Position numbers and translations under genes: made by a program. Source: an uncultured Ignavibacteriota bacterium (GTDB lineage: Bacteria; Bacteroidota; Ignavibacteria; Palsa-1295). From it: a stretch of DNA of 64,000 nucleotides. Numbering within the stretch: the stretch's first letter is position 1; each line of letters begins with the position of its first letter. The stretch is taken from positions 162,686-226,685 of the forward strand of contig CAIUMP010000044.1 in the NCBI GenBank assembly GCA_903900335.1, read 5' to 3'. Positions 16,454 through 25,662 of the stretch are shown one piece after another. The notes beneath the pieces are model-generated. The model saw nothing but the letters and a program-made list of their open reading frames with translations, made no database searches and was not told the origin of the DNA.

Positions 16454-17656
16454 ATGAACACCCAACTTCTCATCGGCGCCACACTCCTCCTGCTGAGCAT
16501 CGTCTTCAGCAAGGTTAGCGCACGCTTCGGCGTGCCGGCGCTTGTGGTGTTCCTCGGTGTCGGCATTCTCGCTGGGCCGGAAGGAATTGGCGGGCTCTCC
16601 ATCGACCATCAAGGCTTTGTTGAACTACTCGCAACCATCGCCCTCGTCAACATCCTCTTCAGCGGTGGACTCGATACCCGGTGGAATGATCTGAAGCCAG
16701 TCCTCGCTAATGGACTATTACTTGCAACAGTCGGGCTTTGCATAAGCGCAGCTCTCGTCGCCGTTGCAATGCGGTTCTTGTTCGATGTCTCCTGGATCGA
16801 AGGGCTGCTCTTCGGTAGCATTATTAGCTGCACTGATCCCGCCGCTGTCTTCGCCGCACTTCGCTCCAAAAACGTATCACTCAAATCGGGGCTTGCGCCG
16901 ATGGCGGAGTTGGAATCGGCAGCCAACGATCCGATGGCCGTCTTCCTTGCTCTCTCGCTAATCGAGTTACTCAAAACGCCCGGTGCATCCATCACTGGTC
17001 TCATCCCAACATTCTTCTTGCAGATGGGTGTTGGTGCAGCCTGTGGGTTGATACTTGGTTTCGCGATACCGAAGATCATCAACGCACTTAACTTAGATCA
17101 GGAAGGTCTCTATCCGCCTCTCTCGCTTGCGCTTGCAATTCTGACGTACGCTATCACCGTCTCGCTCCATGGCAGCGGATTCCTCGCCGCATACGTTGCC
17201 GGAATCACGATGAACGCGCAGAGCTTCATTCACAAGCATAGCCTCACCAAATTCCACGAGGGCTTCTCGTGGCTGATGCAAGTAATCATGTTCGTCACAT
17301 TGGGTTTGATGCTGAGACCATCTCAACTTTCGGGACTCATCATCCCCGGCATTCTACTTAGTGCCTTCCTGATATTCTTCGCACGTCCGGCAAGTGTGTT
17401 CCTCACATTGATCGGATCAAAGCACACGATCCGTGAAAAGACAATGGTCTCATGGCTTGGCTTACGCGGTGCTGTGCCAATCATTCTCGGGACGTTCACC
17501 CTCTACTCCGGCATCGCAACGGGCAGCTTGATATTTAATCTTGTCTTCTTCGTCGTGCTGCTATCCGTTCTTGTGCAGGGGACGACGTTGACAAGAATTG
17601 CGGTATGGCTGGGTGTATCGGTCAAGCCCGAATCGCTTTCAACAGATTCGCGCTGA
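16454..17656 (+). CDS. CPA1-family cation/proton antiporter (NhaP/CvrA type)
   Basis: A 400-residue inner-membrane protein with about 12 hydrophobic segments. It has LVVFLGVGILAGPEG, ALVNILFSGGLDTRW, IISCTDPAAVFAALRSKN, AELESAANDPMAVFLALSL (the ND-type ion-binding pair of CPA1 members), LHGSGFLAAYVAGI and WLGLRGAVPIILGTF. It resembles NhaP2/CvrA K+/H+ antiporters but ends after the membrane domain without the TrkA_C cytoplasmic domain. K+ or Na+ specificity is undecided. Confidence 0.92.
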   Translation: MNTQLLIGATLLLLSIVFSKVSARFGVPALVVFLGVGILAGPEGIGGLSIDHQGFVELLATIALVNILFSGGLDTRWNDLKPVLANGLLLATVGLCISAALVAVAMRFLFDVSWIEGLLFGSIISCTDPAAVFAALRSKNVSLKSGLAPMAELESAANDPMAVFLALSLIELLKTPGASITGLIPTFFLQMGVGAACGLILGFAIPKIINALNLDQEGLYPPLSLALAILTYAITVSLHGSGFLAAYVAGITMNAQSFIHKHSLTKFHEGFSWLMQVIMFVTLGLMLRPSQLSGLIIPGILLSAFLIFFARPASVFLTLIGSKHTIREKTMVSWLGLRGAVPIILGTFTLYSGIATGSLIFNLVFFVVLLSVLVQGTTLTRIAVWLGVSVKPESLSTDSR

Positions 17657-18223
17657 TCATCGATGCGGCAGCGCGTCGATGTTGAGAGTTTGCACGCTTG
17701 CGGGGGTGTTGCAGGCTTCTGGTCCGCCATAGATCTCGCCGAATGAGATGGTGATGGTCGGGCGCACGGAATGGATTTCTGTTGTCTCTGGAGTTTGTGT
17801 GAAGAATCCGTAGTAGTCGCGGGCAAGCGGCATGCTCGTGTCGGCCGGACTGGTAAAATTGGGGAAAATGTATTGTGCCGAGGGATCCAGCGGCAGAGTC
17901 GGAGTCCGGAATAGCGCGGTGTCGCCGGCTTTCACATGCTTAATGATGTCGATCTCCGCTCCATTGGTAAGCACGATGTTCATACGAAAATCATCATCGT
18001 CCGTCCCGACATTTCTGATGCCAAAAGTATAGATCGGGTAATAACCTGAGTCCGTTACTCCGGTGAGGCGGGTGTTGTAGGCGTCAAGATCGTACGCGTA
18101 GGACTCCGCAAAGAGCGCATCAACACTCACAGGGGTCGAATTCTTATGCGACGGCTCACAGCAGGATGCGAGCAGCCCAGCGAAAATGAGAACCAAAAGT
18201 GAAGCCGAGTGACGAATACTCAC
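17657..18223 (-). CDS. Predicted lipoprotein of unknown function
   Basis: From GTG 18223 the protein starts MSIRHSASLLVLIFAGLLAS C, a clear lipobox (LLAS|C); an in-frame TTG at 18238 is the alternative. The ~188-residue mature part is a beta-rich domain with IYTFGIRNVGTDDDDFRMNI VLTNG and a second strand set ending TITISFGEIYGG. No catalytic motif is visible. It is convergent and directly abutting the antiporter stop, and is likely anchored in the outer or inner membrane facing the periplasm. Confidence 0.7.
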   Translation of the reverse strand: MSIRHSASLLVLIFAGLLASCCEPSHKNSTPVSVDALFAESYAYDLDAYNTRLTGVTDSGYYPIYTFGIRNVGTDDDDFRMNIVLTNGAEIDIIKHVKAGDTALFRTPTLPLDPSAQYIFPNFTSPADTSMPLARDYYGFFTQTPETTEIHSVRPTITISFGEIYGGPEACNTPASVQTLNIDALPHR

Positions 18224-18392
18224 GAGATGTAAAAGCAATGAATTGTCCGTAAGGTAACCCCCCAGCCCCCGGAAAGATGCAATGAAGTTTCGGTAATCCA
18301 GTCAATTCCTCTCTATTTCGCCAACCGAAAATCCCAATCGCGTACTAAACCAAGTACCGATTTCCCGCCGCCGCCTCCCATTTTTGTATCCA

Positions 18393-18464
18393 GAGTTTAA
18401 CAAACTCCCCGTGTAGCCCAGACTTTAGTCTGGGTGCGCAGACTAAAGTCCGCACTACACGGGG
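18393..18464 (+). promoter_or_regulatory. Shared 5' region with palindromes, propeller copy 1
   Basis: A 15-bp palindrome GAGTTTAACAAACTC (18393-18407) is followed at once by a nested hairpin (CCCCGTGTAG...CTACACGGGG enclosing CCCAGACTTTAGTCTGGG). Essentially the same block lies at 35329-35401 before the paralogous gene. The first palindrome could be an operator; the hairpin belongs to the TGTAGCCC repeat family. Confidence 0.55.
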
Positions 18465-18496
18465 GATCATCGGAATACAAAAACACAACTACGACC

Positions 18497-19495
18497 ATGA
18501 AACAGCTACTTTCTCGCCGCCTCGGATCATTTCTCCTCGCGGCTTCGCTTTTTTCACTCGCAGCCTGCCAGCAGGATCCGCAATCGGCGAATGTGCCGCA
18601 AACCATGCGACCACTCAAGGCCAGCACACCGCCGGCCAATCCGGCCATCGCGTATTGCTCCTCCACCACCGCAATCGGCGTCATGGACACCACCGGAGCA
18701 AATGCGACAACACTCGTTAGCGTGACGAGCGGCACGCTGACCAGTCCAAGCTGGAATTACTCTGGCGGTTCTATCGCTTATTCGGATGCCGTGAGCAATA
18801 CCTATGCAATCAAGGCAGTCGATGTGAGCGTGAATTCGAAAGGGGCGCCAGTCGCCAGCAATGCGCGGACGATCTACTCACTCGCAGCGAGTGACTCGAC
18901 CAGAATCCAAAGCGGACCAGCCTGGTGCGCAACATCGGCCACTGGCGCAATTGCCTTCACACGGCTTCACACCGACAAAGCGAATTTCGGCACGACTGAT
19001 CTTTGCACCATCTCGCAATCCGGTGGAACACCGACGGTGCTCGCTTCTTTCAAGAAACTGAGTTCGACGGGTGCGGCGTTGGGGCTGTACAATTCGCCCA
19101 CGTGGAGCCCGGATGACTCGAAGATCGCTGTCCTCCGAACAGACACCACGAATCATGTAACGATCATGATCTTCAACGCATCGACGGGCGCTGCAGTGGA
19201 TTCGATTCCGATCTCCGGCGCGGCGCGCAATCTCGAATGGTCGCGCACCGGAATGAACGAACTCGCGTATTCGTATTTCACCGGTTCTTCGTATGTGCTG
19301 TCGTATGTCGCGGCCTCGACTGGCTCGACGCCAACGACGAATTCCGTCGCGGGCACATTCCCGACCTGGTCGCCGAATAACAGCGGCATCCTCTTCCTCC
19401 CCGCCTCCGGCGCGGACTTAAAGCTCGTACCGTTCACGACGACCACATCGTCAGTGGGATCGGCGGCGTTCTCGTATTTGAATTGGAAGCGGTAA
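18497..19495 (+). CDS. TolB-like beta-propeller lipoprotein, copy 1
   Basis: 332 residues from ATG 18497. MKQLLSRRLGSFLLAASLFS LAAC gives a lipobox (LAAC) followed by QQDPQ. The rest is built of PD40/WD40-like blades with repeated SPSWN..GG.IAY, TWSPDDSKIAVLRTD, LEWSRTGMNELAYS and PTWSPNNSGILFLP motifs. It is likely a periplasm- or surface-facing lipid-anchored propeller. The 345-residue paralog is at 35432-36469, and each is followed by a TPR-HTH gene, suggesting a sensor-regulator pair. Ligand unknown. Confidence 0.82.
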   Translation: MKQLLSRRLGSFLLAASLFSLAACQQDPQSANVPQTMRPLKASTPPANPAIAYCSSTTAIGVMDTTGANATTLVSVTSGTLTSPSWNYSGGSIAYSDAVSNTYAIKAVDVSVNSKGAPVASNARTIYSLAASDSTRIQSGPAWCATSATGAIAFTRLHTDKANFGTTDLCTISQSGGTPTVLASFKKLSSTGAALGLYNSPTWSPDDSKIAVLRTDTTNHVTIMIFNASTGAAVDSIPISGAARNLEWSRTGMNELAYSYFTGSSYVLSYVAASTGSTPTTNSVAGTFPTWSPNNSGILFLPASGADLKLVPFTTTTSSVGSAAFSYLNWKR

Positions 19496-19566
19496 TGTGT
19501 GAAGCTGCCTCATGCCTATCAGGTATTAGCCCGGTAGGCATGTGCCGGTTATTTTGAGAGGATGCC

Positions 19567-21498
19567 ATGGAAAATCAAAAGTCGGTTATAGAAGTCAATA
19601 TTGCAACCTTACTTGGGGAAGCTGAAGAGCATCTTAAACGAACCGAATACGCAGAGGCGGGGAACTCTGCTAAACGTGCGCTCAACGCGCTAGCTGCAGA
19701 TGAGGGTCATGAAACCAGTGTTGCTGACAAGGCGCATGCTCTTTTCATTATAGGCGCGGCCTTGGAGGGAGTTGGAAGCTATCAAGATTCCCTCGAACAG
19801 TGTTCCAACGCTCTGTTCCTTGCAGAGTCCGCTTCGAATTTGGCACTTCAATCGAGAATCCTGTGCGAAATCGCGTTAGTTCGAAGCCTCCAGGGAGACT
19901 CTACGACCGGTCTTACAACCGCAGCGAAGGCTCTTAACCTGGCTGAGATGGCAGATAACAAAGAGCTCGAGGCGCGGTGCTACATTACGATGGGGAATGC
20001 CTGTATCAATCTCGCCGATTATACGACCTCGTTGAAATATAACGAGCACGCTCTTGCAATTTATGCTGAATTCAAGAATGAGCGAGGCCGTATGATAGCT
20101 CTTAATAATATCGGGAGTGACTATCATTACCTTGGTAATTACGTGTTGTCTTTGCAGCATCAATCTCAGGCAGTTACAATCGCTGAAGAGATTGGAGCAT
20201 CGGTTGATTTAGCAAGATTTCGCTGCAATATTGCCACTATTTATAAGGTGCTTGGCGACTATACGCGAGCTATTGAGATTTATGATAGTGCCCTCGCGGG
20301 TGCTAAAGAAGCAGCCAACCCAAGAGTTATCGGCCTCATTTTATCCAACTTGGGATGCTTCTATTCTGAAATGGGAGATTTCCATCGTTCATTGGGTTAT
20401 CATTTCCAGTCCCTAGCACTACACGAAAAGACCTTCGAGAAAACAGCGATCCCTACTGACTTAAATGGTATCGGCGTTACATATTTCAATCTCAGAGAAT
20501 TTCCCAAGGCGCTCGAATACGCGGAGCGTGGTCTTAATACCAGCCAACAGATCGGGGATTTGAGGGGAGTGAGAGTGGCATTGTCGACTAAGGCTGGGAT
20601 TCTTTACGAACTGGGCGATCTTGAAGGCGCCTACTACGGGTATCTCGCATCTCTGAAGCATGGCCGTGAAATTCTGAATACCCAGGAAGATGTTGCCCTT
20701 GATCTATTCAATCTGGCCTGTATTCTTGAGCGACAAGGCGAATTCGAGGAGGCAATTGTGCGATGCGAGGAAGCCCTTGAGCTTGCGACCGAATTGTGCG
20801 ATAAATTTGTGATAGTCGCGGCGCGCAAGCAAATGGCAGTCTTGTTCGAAAAAAAGGGCGACATTGTAAAGGCCCATCAGCACTTGAAACAATTTCTCGA
20901 ACTTGAGAAAGAATTGAACAGCGAAGAATCCAAAAAGAAGGTTGAAGCGTTCAACTTGCGCGTAGCCATCGCGGACAAAGAACGCGATGCCGAGCTTGCC
21001 CGCTTACGCGCCGAGCAATCCGAAGCCGCCCTCCGCCTCAAAGAGCGCGACCTCGCCAACACCGCATCCTCGCTCGCGGCACAGACGGAGCTGCTCGGTA
21101 ATTTTCGGGCGGATCTTCGGAAGATCGTGCTGCGTCCTGACCGCTATGAGCCGGAGGACATCATCCGTCAAGTTAAAGCGAAGCTGAAAGAGCTACCCTG
21201 CGAGATGATAGACTTCTCCAAGTTCGAGGGACAGTTCGCCACGGTGCATCCGGAGTTTCGCGCGCGTCTTGAAACAACATACCCGGAGCTTACTCCGCAA
21301 GAGGTGAAGATGTGTATGCTCATTCATGTGAACCTTCAATCCGCCGCCATAGCGCGATTGATGTGTCTCTCAGAGCGCAGTGTGGAAGGACACCGACTGA
21401 ATATTCGGAAGAAGTTTGGGTTGACGAAAGAGCAGACGCTGGCGGAGGCGCTGCGGAAGATAGATGGAGGTGGGGAAAAGATGAAAGATGAGCGATGA
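19567..21498 (+). CDS. TPR protein with coiled coil and C-terminal LuxR-like HTH
   Basis: 643 residues from ATG 19567, with GAGAGGA upstream. Residues about 1-450 are TPR units (for example NNIGSDYHYLGNYVLSLQHQ and LGCFYSEMGDFHRSLGYHFQ). About 450-510 is a charged coiled coil (RDAELARLRAEQSEAALRLK). The last ~130 residues end in a helix-turn-helix-like segment (LTPQEVKMCMLIHVNLQSAA IARLMCLSERSVEGHRLNIR KKFGL) reminiscent of LuxR/GerE recognition domains. No membrane segment. Paralogs are at 36530 and 50144. It probably regulates transcription in response to a partner bound by the TPRs. Confidence 0.8.
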   Translation: MENQKSVIEVNIATLLGEAEEHLKRTEYAEAGNSAKRALNALAADEGHETSVADKAHALFIIGAALEGVGSYQDSLEQCSNALFLAESASNLALQSRILCEIALVRSLQGDSTTGLTTAAKALNLAEMADNKELEARCYITMGNACINLADYTTSLKYNEHALAIYAEFKNERGRMIALNNIGSDYHYLGNYVLSLQHQSQAVTIAEEIGASVDLARFRCNIATIYKVLGDYTRAIEIYDSALAGAKEAANPRVIGLILSNLGCFYSEMGDFHRSLGYHFQSLALHEKTFEKTAIPTDLNGIGVTYFNLREFPKALEYAERGLNTSQQIGDLRGVRVALSTKAGILYELGDLEGAYYGYLASLKHGREILNTQEDVALDLFNLACILERQGEFEEAIVRCEEALELATELCDKFVIVAARKQMAVLFEKKGDIVKAHQHLKQFLELEKELNSEESKKKVEAFNLRVAIADKERDAELARLRAEQSEAALRLKERDLANTASSLAAQTELLGNFRADLRKIVLRPDRYEPEDIIRQVKAKLKELPCEMIDFSKFEGQFATVHPEFRARLETTYPELTPQEVKMCMLIHVNLQSAAIARLMCLSERSVEGHRLNIRKKFGLTKEQTLAEALRKIDGGGEKMKDER

Positions 21499-21540
21499 AC
21501 GATGAGGGGACTATGGATGACGATTACGGGGAAATCTTTC

Positions 21541-21573
<33 letters not shown>

Positions 21574-21580
21574 CCCCTGC

Positions 21581-23335
21581 ATGTCTTCGGCCTGCGATAT
21601 TTTCATCTCCTATTCGAGCTCCGACGCCGCGCTGGCATTCGGCCTTGCCGACCGTCTGCGCCGCAAGGGATATTCTCTTTGGATTGATAAGGAGGGCATC
21701 GGCGGCGCGACATCGTGGAGCAAGGAGATTGCGGAGGCCATCGTAAACTGTCGGGCGCTGGTGGTGTTGCTGTCGTCGGAGTCTGTGAAGTCCGAGCACG
21801 TAGGCCGCGAAGTTCTCATCGCGGCGGAGAAGCAGAAGGCGATCATTCCGGTTGATCTCGAACGCGTTGAGTTGCCATCGAGTCTGCTCTACACGCTCGC
21901 TGGTATCCAGCGCGTGCCGCATACAAACGACGATTTGCTGTGGAAGACGCTGGAGCGATTTGGAATTAGTAGTGCTCCCGTCGTTACAAATTCCGGCTCC
22001 GAATTCACTCCTCTACCCCCCGATCCTTTTGGTCGCAAAACCCTCGCGGTGCTTCCTTTCGAAAACCTGAGCAGCGATGCAGAAGATCGTTGGTTCGCGG
22101 AAGGCTTGACGCATGAGCTTATTAACGTTCTCTCTCAGATCCGCGCGTTGCGCGTGAAGGATCGGAAGTCGGTCGGCAGCTATAACACGACGGGCAAATC
22201 TCTCTCGCGTATTGCGGACGAATTGGGTGTCGAGTATATCCTCGAAGGCACCGTGCGCAAGGCCGGGGATAAACTCCGCGCGACCGCCGAACTCATCGAC
22301 GTTCGCAACGACGATCATCTCTGGAGCGATACCTTCAAAGGCACGCTCGACGATATTTTCGAATTACAAGAGCGCATCGCAACAGAGATTGCCTCAGCAC
22401 TCAAACTTAAGCTCACGCTCGAAGAACAATCGAATGTCGGCAAGCGGCTGACAGATAATCTCCAGGCGTATGAAGCGTATGTGAAGGCGGAGGAGATCGC
22501 GGCGGCGTCTTTTACGGCATTCGAAGAGGTTCTACGATATGCGAATCTTGCTTTAAAGGAGGATGCCGGATTTTCGGAGGCGTGGACGATGAAATCCCGC
22601 GCGCTCAATGGCATGGTGATGAACTTAGGCTTCCCGCTCCGCTTTGCCGACGAGGCAAGGGATGCCGCCACCACTGCTCTCAAGTACTACCCCCACTCCG
22701 CAAAGGCGTTCGTCGAGCTGGCACATGCTCATGCGCTGCTCGACAACCGGGATGACGCACTCCGCGCAAGAGCGCGCGCCATTGAGCTTGACGCGAACGA
22801 TTCGTATGTTCTGATGAAAGCGGGAGTAACACTTTCGATCCTCGGCGATTTCCGCGCCGCGCTCGCGGACTTCGAACGAGGGCGCACGATCCGCCCAGAT
22901 GATATCTCTCTTATCGTCAATGAGGCATGGGCCGCATCATCGGCGGGAGATGACGCCCTCATTCAATCGCTGATCGAGAGCAGCCTGCCATTCATGGAGC
23001 GCGAAATCACGCTTCATCCCGAGGACGTGACCTATCTCGCGCTGGTGGTTTGGGCGCTTGCAATCTCTGGACAAAAGGATGACGCTGTTGCACACACCGC
23101 CTCTCTCCTGCAACCGCCAGACGACCCCTACTCTGCCGCCGTGTGCGCGCTCGGACTCTTCGCATGTGATATGATTGATGAGGGCTTCGAAGTTGCACTC
23201 GCTGCACCGGGTGTGATCCCGCTTGTTCGTTATACAGCGATGCTCCCGCAACTCCCCGTGCTGTTGAGCGATCCGCGCTATTTCCTTCTGGAAGAGCGCC
23301 GAGATAATGAGTTGGAGGAATTGGCCGCGCGATAA
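21581..23335 (+). CDS. TIR / FlgO(TolB-N)-like / TPR protein
   Basis: 584 residues. The TIR_2 domain covers residues about 5-120 (DIFISYSSSDAALAFGLADR, WIDKEGIGGATSWSKEI, VVLLSSESVKSEHV). The FlgO/TolB-N-like domain covers about 155-285 (KTLAVLPFENLSSDAEDRWF, YILEGTVRKAGDKL, DDIFELQERIA). TPR-like helices run to the C-terminus. It starts 83 bp after the TPR-HTH gene on the same strand. The gap holds ATGA-rich sequence and TTCATCATTCATC repeats that could form a hairpin. Whole-length paralog at 1-1339. Proposed role is cytoplasmic signalling or cell-suicide type NAD+ cleavage; neither is shown by sequence alone. Confidence 0.83.
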   Translation: MSSACDIFISYSSSDAALAFGLADRLRRKGYSLWIDKEGIGGATSWSKEIAEAIVNCRALVVLLSSESVKSEHVGREVLIAAEKQKAIIPVDLERVELPSSLLYTLAGIQRVPHTNDDLLWKTLERFGISSAPVVTNSGSEFTPLPPDPFGRKTLAVLPFENLSSDAEDRWFAEGLTHELINVLSQIRALRVKDRKSVGSYNTTGKSLSRIADELGVEYILEGTVRKAGDKLRATAELIDVRNDDHLWSDTFKGTLDDIFELQERIATEIASALKLKLTLEEQSNVGKRLTDNLQAYEAYVKAEEIAAASFTAFEEVLRYANLALKEDAGFSEAWTMKSRALNGMVMNLGFPLRFADEARDAATTALKYYPHSAKAFVELAHAHALLDNRDDALRARARAIELDANDSYVLMKAGVTLSILGDFRAALADFERGRTIRPDDISLIVNEAWAASSAGDDALIQSLIESSLPFMEREITLHPEDVTYLALVVWALAISGQKDDAVAHTASLLQPPDDPYSAAVCALGLFACDMIDEGFEVALAAPGVIPLVRYTAMLPQLPVLLSDPRYFLLEERRDNELEELAAR

Positions 23336-23346
23336 TGCGCGGACAC

Positions 23347-24768
23347 CTACGTTAACTGCTCAACAGGATTATTTCTCCTCAGCTTCGAGAATTGATCTTT
23401 CACCCACTTGATCCACAGCATCTGCGGTGCCTCGACCGCGACACGCCACGTCAGGAGAATCCCGATGCCCAGCAGAATGAAATTGCCACCCCACATCCCC
23501 CAAAACGGCGTGATGACCGCGCGATCGGCAAGCTTTTCACCACCGATGAGAAATATCCAATAGACCACGAAGAAGCCGATTGAAAGTCCGGTGCCCGCAC
23601 CGACACCACTGCGTTTTGCTAAGGCACCAAGCGGCACACCAATGAGTGCGAAGATGATACACGAAGCCGGTATCGCATACTTCTTGTGTACCTCCACCTG
23701 ATAGCTGTCGATGTCCTCCTGCGTCTGGGTGATGGAGGATTCGTCGTTCTGGAGCGTCATCAAATGCGGGGAGAACATGGAGCGCATGAGCGAGATGGTC
23801 GCAGTCGCTTGCTGATTTTCCGGTGCCTTGAGCGACGTCAACTCGTTGGCGAATTCAACCATGTGCTGCCGAAGTTGCGCGATCTCTTTGGACTTCAGCG
23901 TATCATGCGTGTGAAGGTATTTTAGCAACGCAGTCGCGGAGAGTTCTCTGTCGCTCCGTTCGGATTCTCCCTGGTGCATGAAATCGTAGCCGGTGGTGGG
24001 CACGGTCACGATGTAGGTTCCGAAACGACCGCGGCGGTAGTCACCGGGTTGTTGTGCACCTTGCTGATGGATCTCACCGTCTCGCAATGTGAGAATGACG
24101 TTGCGAAAATCACGCGTGAATGCGAGATGTCCGAATTTCGCTGTGATGACGCGGGACTCGTTGGGCTGGGCGTGGTCGTAAATGGTGAGGTCCTGAAGAT
24201 CGCTTGTAGCCGGGTTGGTGCGGCGCGCGAGAATGGAGTATCCGGGAATCTCGTCGCCCGTAGTGAAGGTGCCAGGGTCGATCTGTAGAGATGGCTTCTT
24301 GCGTGTGATGTCGGTCATCAGATCCTTCGCGCGGTGGTTTGCGTCGGGCAGGACAATGTTGTTGAACTGCAGATCGAAGACGGCAACCATGATGCTCAGC
24401 ACCATGATCGGAAAGAGCATTCGACCCAGGCTTACTCCAGCAGCCTTCAGAGCGGTAAGTTCGTTGGATGAGGCGAGTGCCCCGAATGCCATCACACACG
24501 CGACAAGCATTGCCATCGGCACTGCAAGTACGACCATCCATGCGAGATTGAATACAATGAGCTCGATGATCGTCCAAAGATCCAACCCTTTTCCGACAAT
24601 GCGATCAATGAAGCGCATCAGGAATTGCAGCAGGAAGACGAACATGATGACCGTGAGCGCCATGATGAATGGCGTCACCGCTTCGCGAACGATGTGATCC
24701 CACACACGCAGGGAGAGCTTCCACCACGGGCGTTTGAGATATTGATGCAAATTCGGAGCGTCTTTCAA
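23347..24768 (-). CDS. LptF/LptG (YjgP/YjgQ) family LPS-export permease
   Basis: 473 residues. Three N-terminal membrane segments (HIVREAVTPFIMALTVIMFV, LIVFNLAWMVVLAVPMAML, ALKAAGVSLGRMLFPIMVLS) are followed by a periplasmic beta-jellyroll insert, here enlarged by a predicted helical stretch, and three C-terminal segments after KKYAIPASCIIFALIGVPLG ALAKRSG, the family hallmark. It forms the inner-membrane part of the Lpt lipopolysaccharide transporter with LptB. No ATG exists near the start; TTG 24768 directly after an in-frame stop is the only sensible start. The partner gene and lptB are not adjacent. Confidence 0.9.
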   Translation of the reverse strand: MKDAPNLHQYLKRPWWKLSLRVWDHIVREAVTPFIMALTVIMFVFLLQFLMRFIDRIVGKGLDLWTIIELIVFNLAWMVVLAVPMAMLVACVMAFGALASSNELTALKAAGVSLGRMLFPIMVLSIMVAVFDLQFNNIVLPDANHRAKDLMTDITRKKPSLQIDPGTFTTGDEIPGYSILARRTNPATSDLQDLTIYDHAQPNESRVITAKFGHLAFTRDFRNVILTLRDGEIHQQGAQQPGDYRRGRFGTYIVTVPTTGYDFMHQGESERSDRELSATALLKYLHTHDTLKSKEIAQLRQHMVEFANELTSLKAPENQQATATISLMRSMFSPHLMTLQNDESSITQTQEDIDSYQVEVHKKYAIPASCIIFALIGVPLGALAKRSGVGAGTGLSIGFFVVYWIFLIGGEKLADRAVITPFWGMWGGNFILLGIGILLTWRVAVEAPQMLWIKWVKDQFSKLRRNNPVEQLT

Positions 24769-24889
24769 TTAAAGATGTGATTGTTGGATCGCCGGTGTGT
24801 TAGGTAGTCATCGTTGAGAGTGAGTTCTTGCCCTGCCCGGCTTCGCTACACTGGTGAAATCTATTTTTACGAACAGTGGTTCAAAAGTT

Positions 24890-25519
24890 ATGATTAGAAA
24901 AGCTTGTTTTGTCCTTAGCCTTCTTATGATTGCTGCCCTTACGAGTTGCAGCAGTTCCACAACCCCATCCGGGACCACCGACACGACCCCGCACACGCCT
25001 GGGGTTGGCAGTTGGTTCGTCGTCAATGAGAACTCCGGTGGAGGTGCGCTAAGCACCAAGACGTACCATGTCGTCAACGTGGGGCTAACCTACTTTGGCA
25101 AATCAAATGCCGTCGTGGCCATTGATACGATCTTTGGCACAACGGATACGGTGGCTCTCGCCTACGAGTCGAATGGCGACGTGTCCCTATTTCTGCCGAG
25201 GACCGTGGGCAGCTGGAAGCAGTGGGTAACACTTCCCTTCAAGTCGCAAACAACGATGGTCACCAGAGACACGGACGCTGCCACGGCAACCGGCTCTTCC
25301 ATTGTGGCCAGTGGTCGCGGTAGTAGCTCCTTCCTCGTGGCAGGCACGATGCTTTCGACAGAATCGGCTCGTCTTGTCACCACTATCACCGGCGGTATTC
25401 CGACGATCGAAGATTTCCATTTTGCTCCAACCATCGGCCTGATCGCAATGGACTCCGTGCTCGCCGACCAGTTCACCTACACAACCGAGCGCAAACTCGT
25501 AGGGTATTCCCTAAAGTAG
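24890..25519 (+). CDS. Predicted lipoprotein
   Basis: 209 residues from ATG 24890 (an in-frame GTG at 24854 is possible). The signal MIRKACFVLSLLMIAALTSC has an LTSC lipobox and then Ser/Thr-rich residues. The mature part is beta-rich with no recognised domain (TYHVVNVGLTYFGKSNAVVA, GSWKQWVTLPFKSQ, STESARLVTTITGGIPTIED). Divergent from lptF/G; function unknown. Confidence 0.72.
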   Translation: MIRKACFVLSLLMIAALTSCSSSTTPSGTTDTTPHTPGVGSWFVVNENSGGGALSTKTYHVVNVGLTYFGKSNAVVAIDTIFGTTDTVALAYESNGDVSLFLPRTVGSWKQWVTLPFKSQTTMVTRDTDAATATGSSIVASGRGSSSFLVAGTMLSTESARLVTTITGGIPTIEDFHFAPTIGLIAMDSVLADQFTYTTERKLVGYSLK

Positions 25520-25662
25520 CCTCATATAGGCGTCCCCCGAGTTCTTTGATCCTCGCCACTACCTTTTGCTGGAGCGAGCGGGTTTCTTTTCGCGCATTTA
25601 CGCAAAACCCTATCCGCGGTTCGTCTGTTTGGTGCGCGACAAAAAAACAGACTCTTCCTCCC

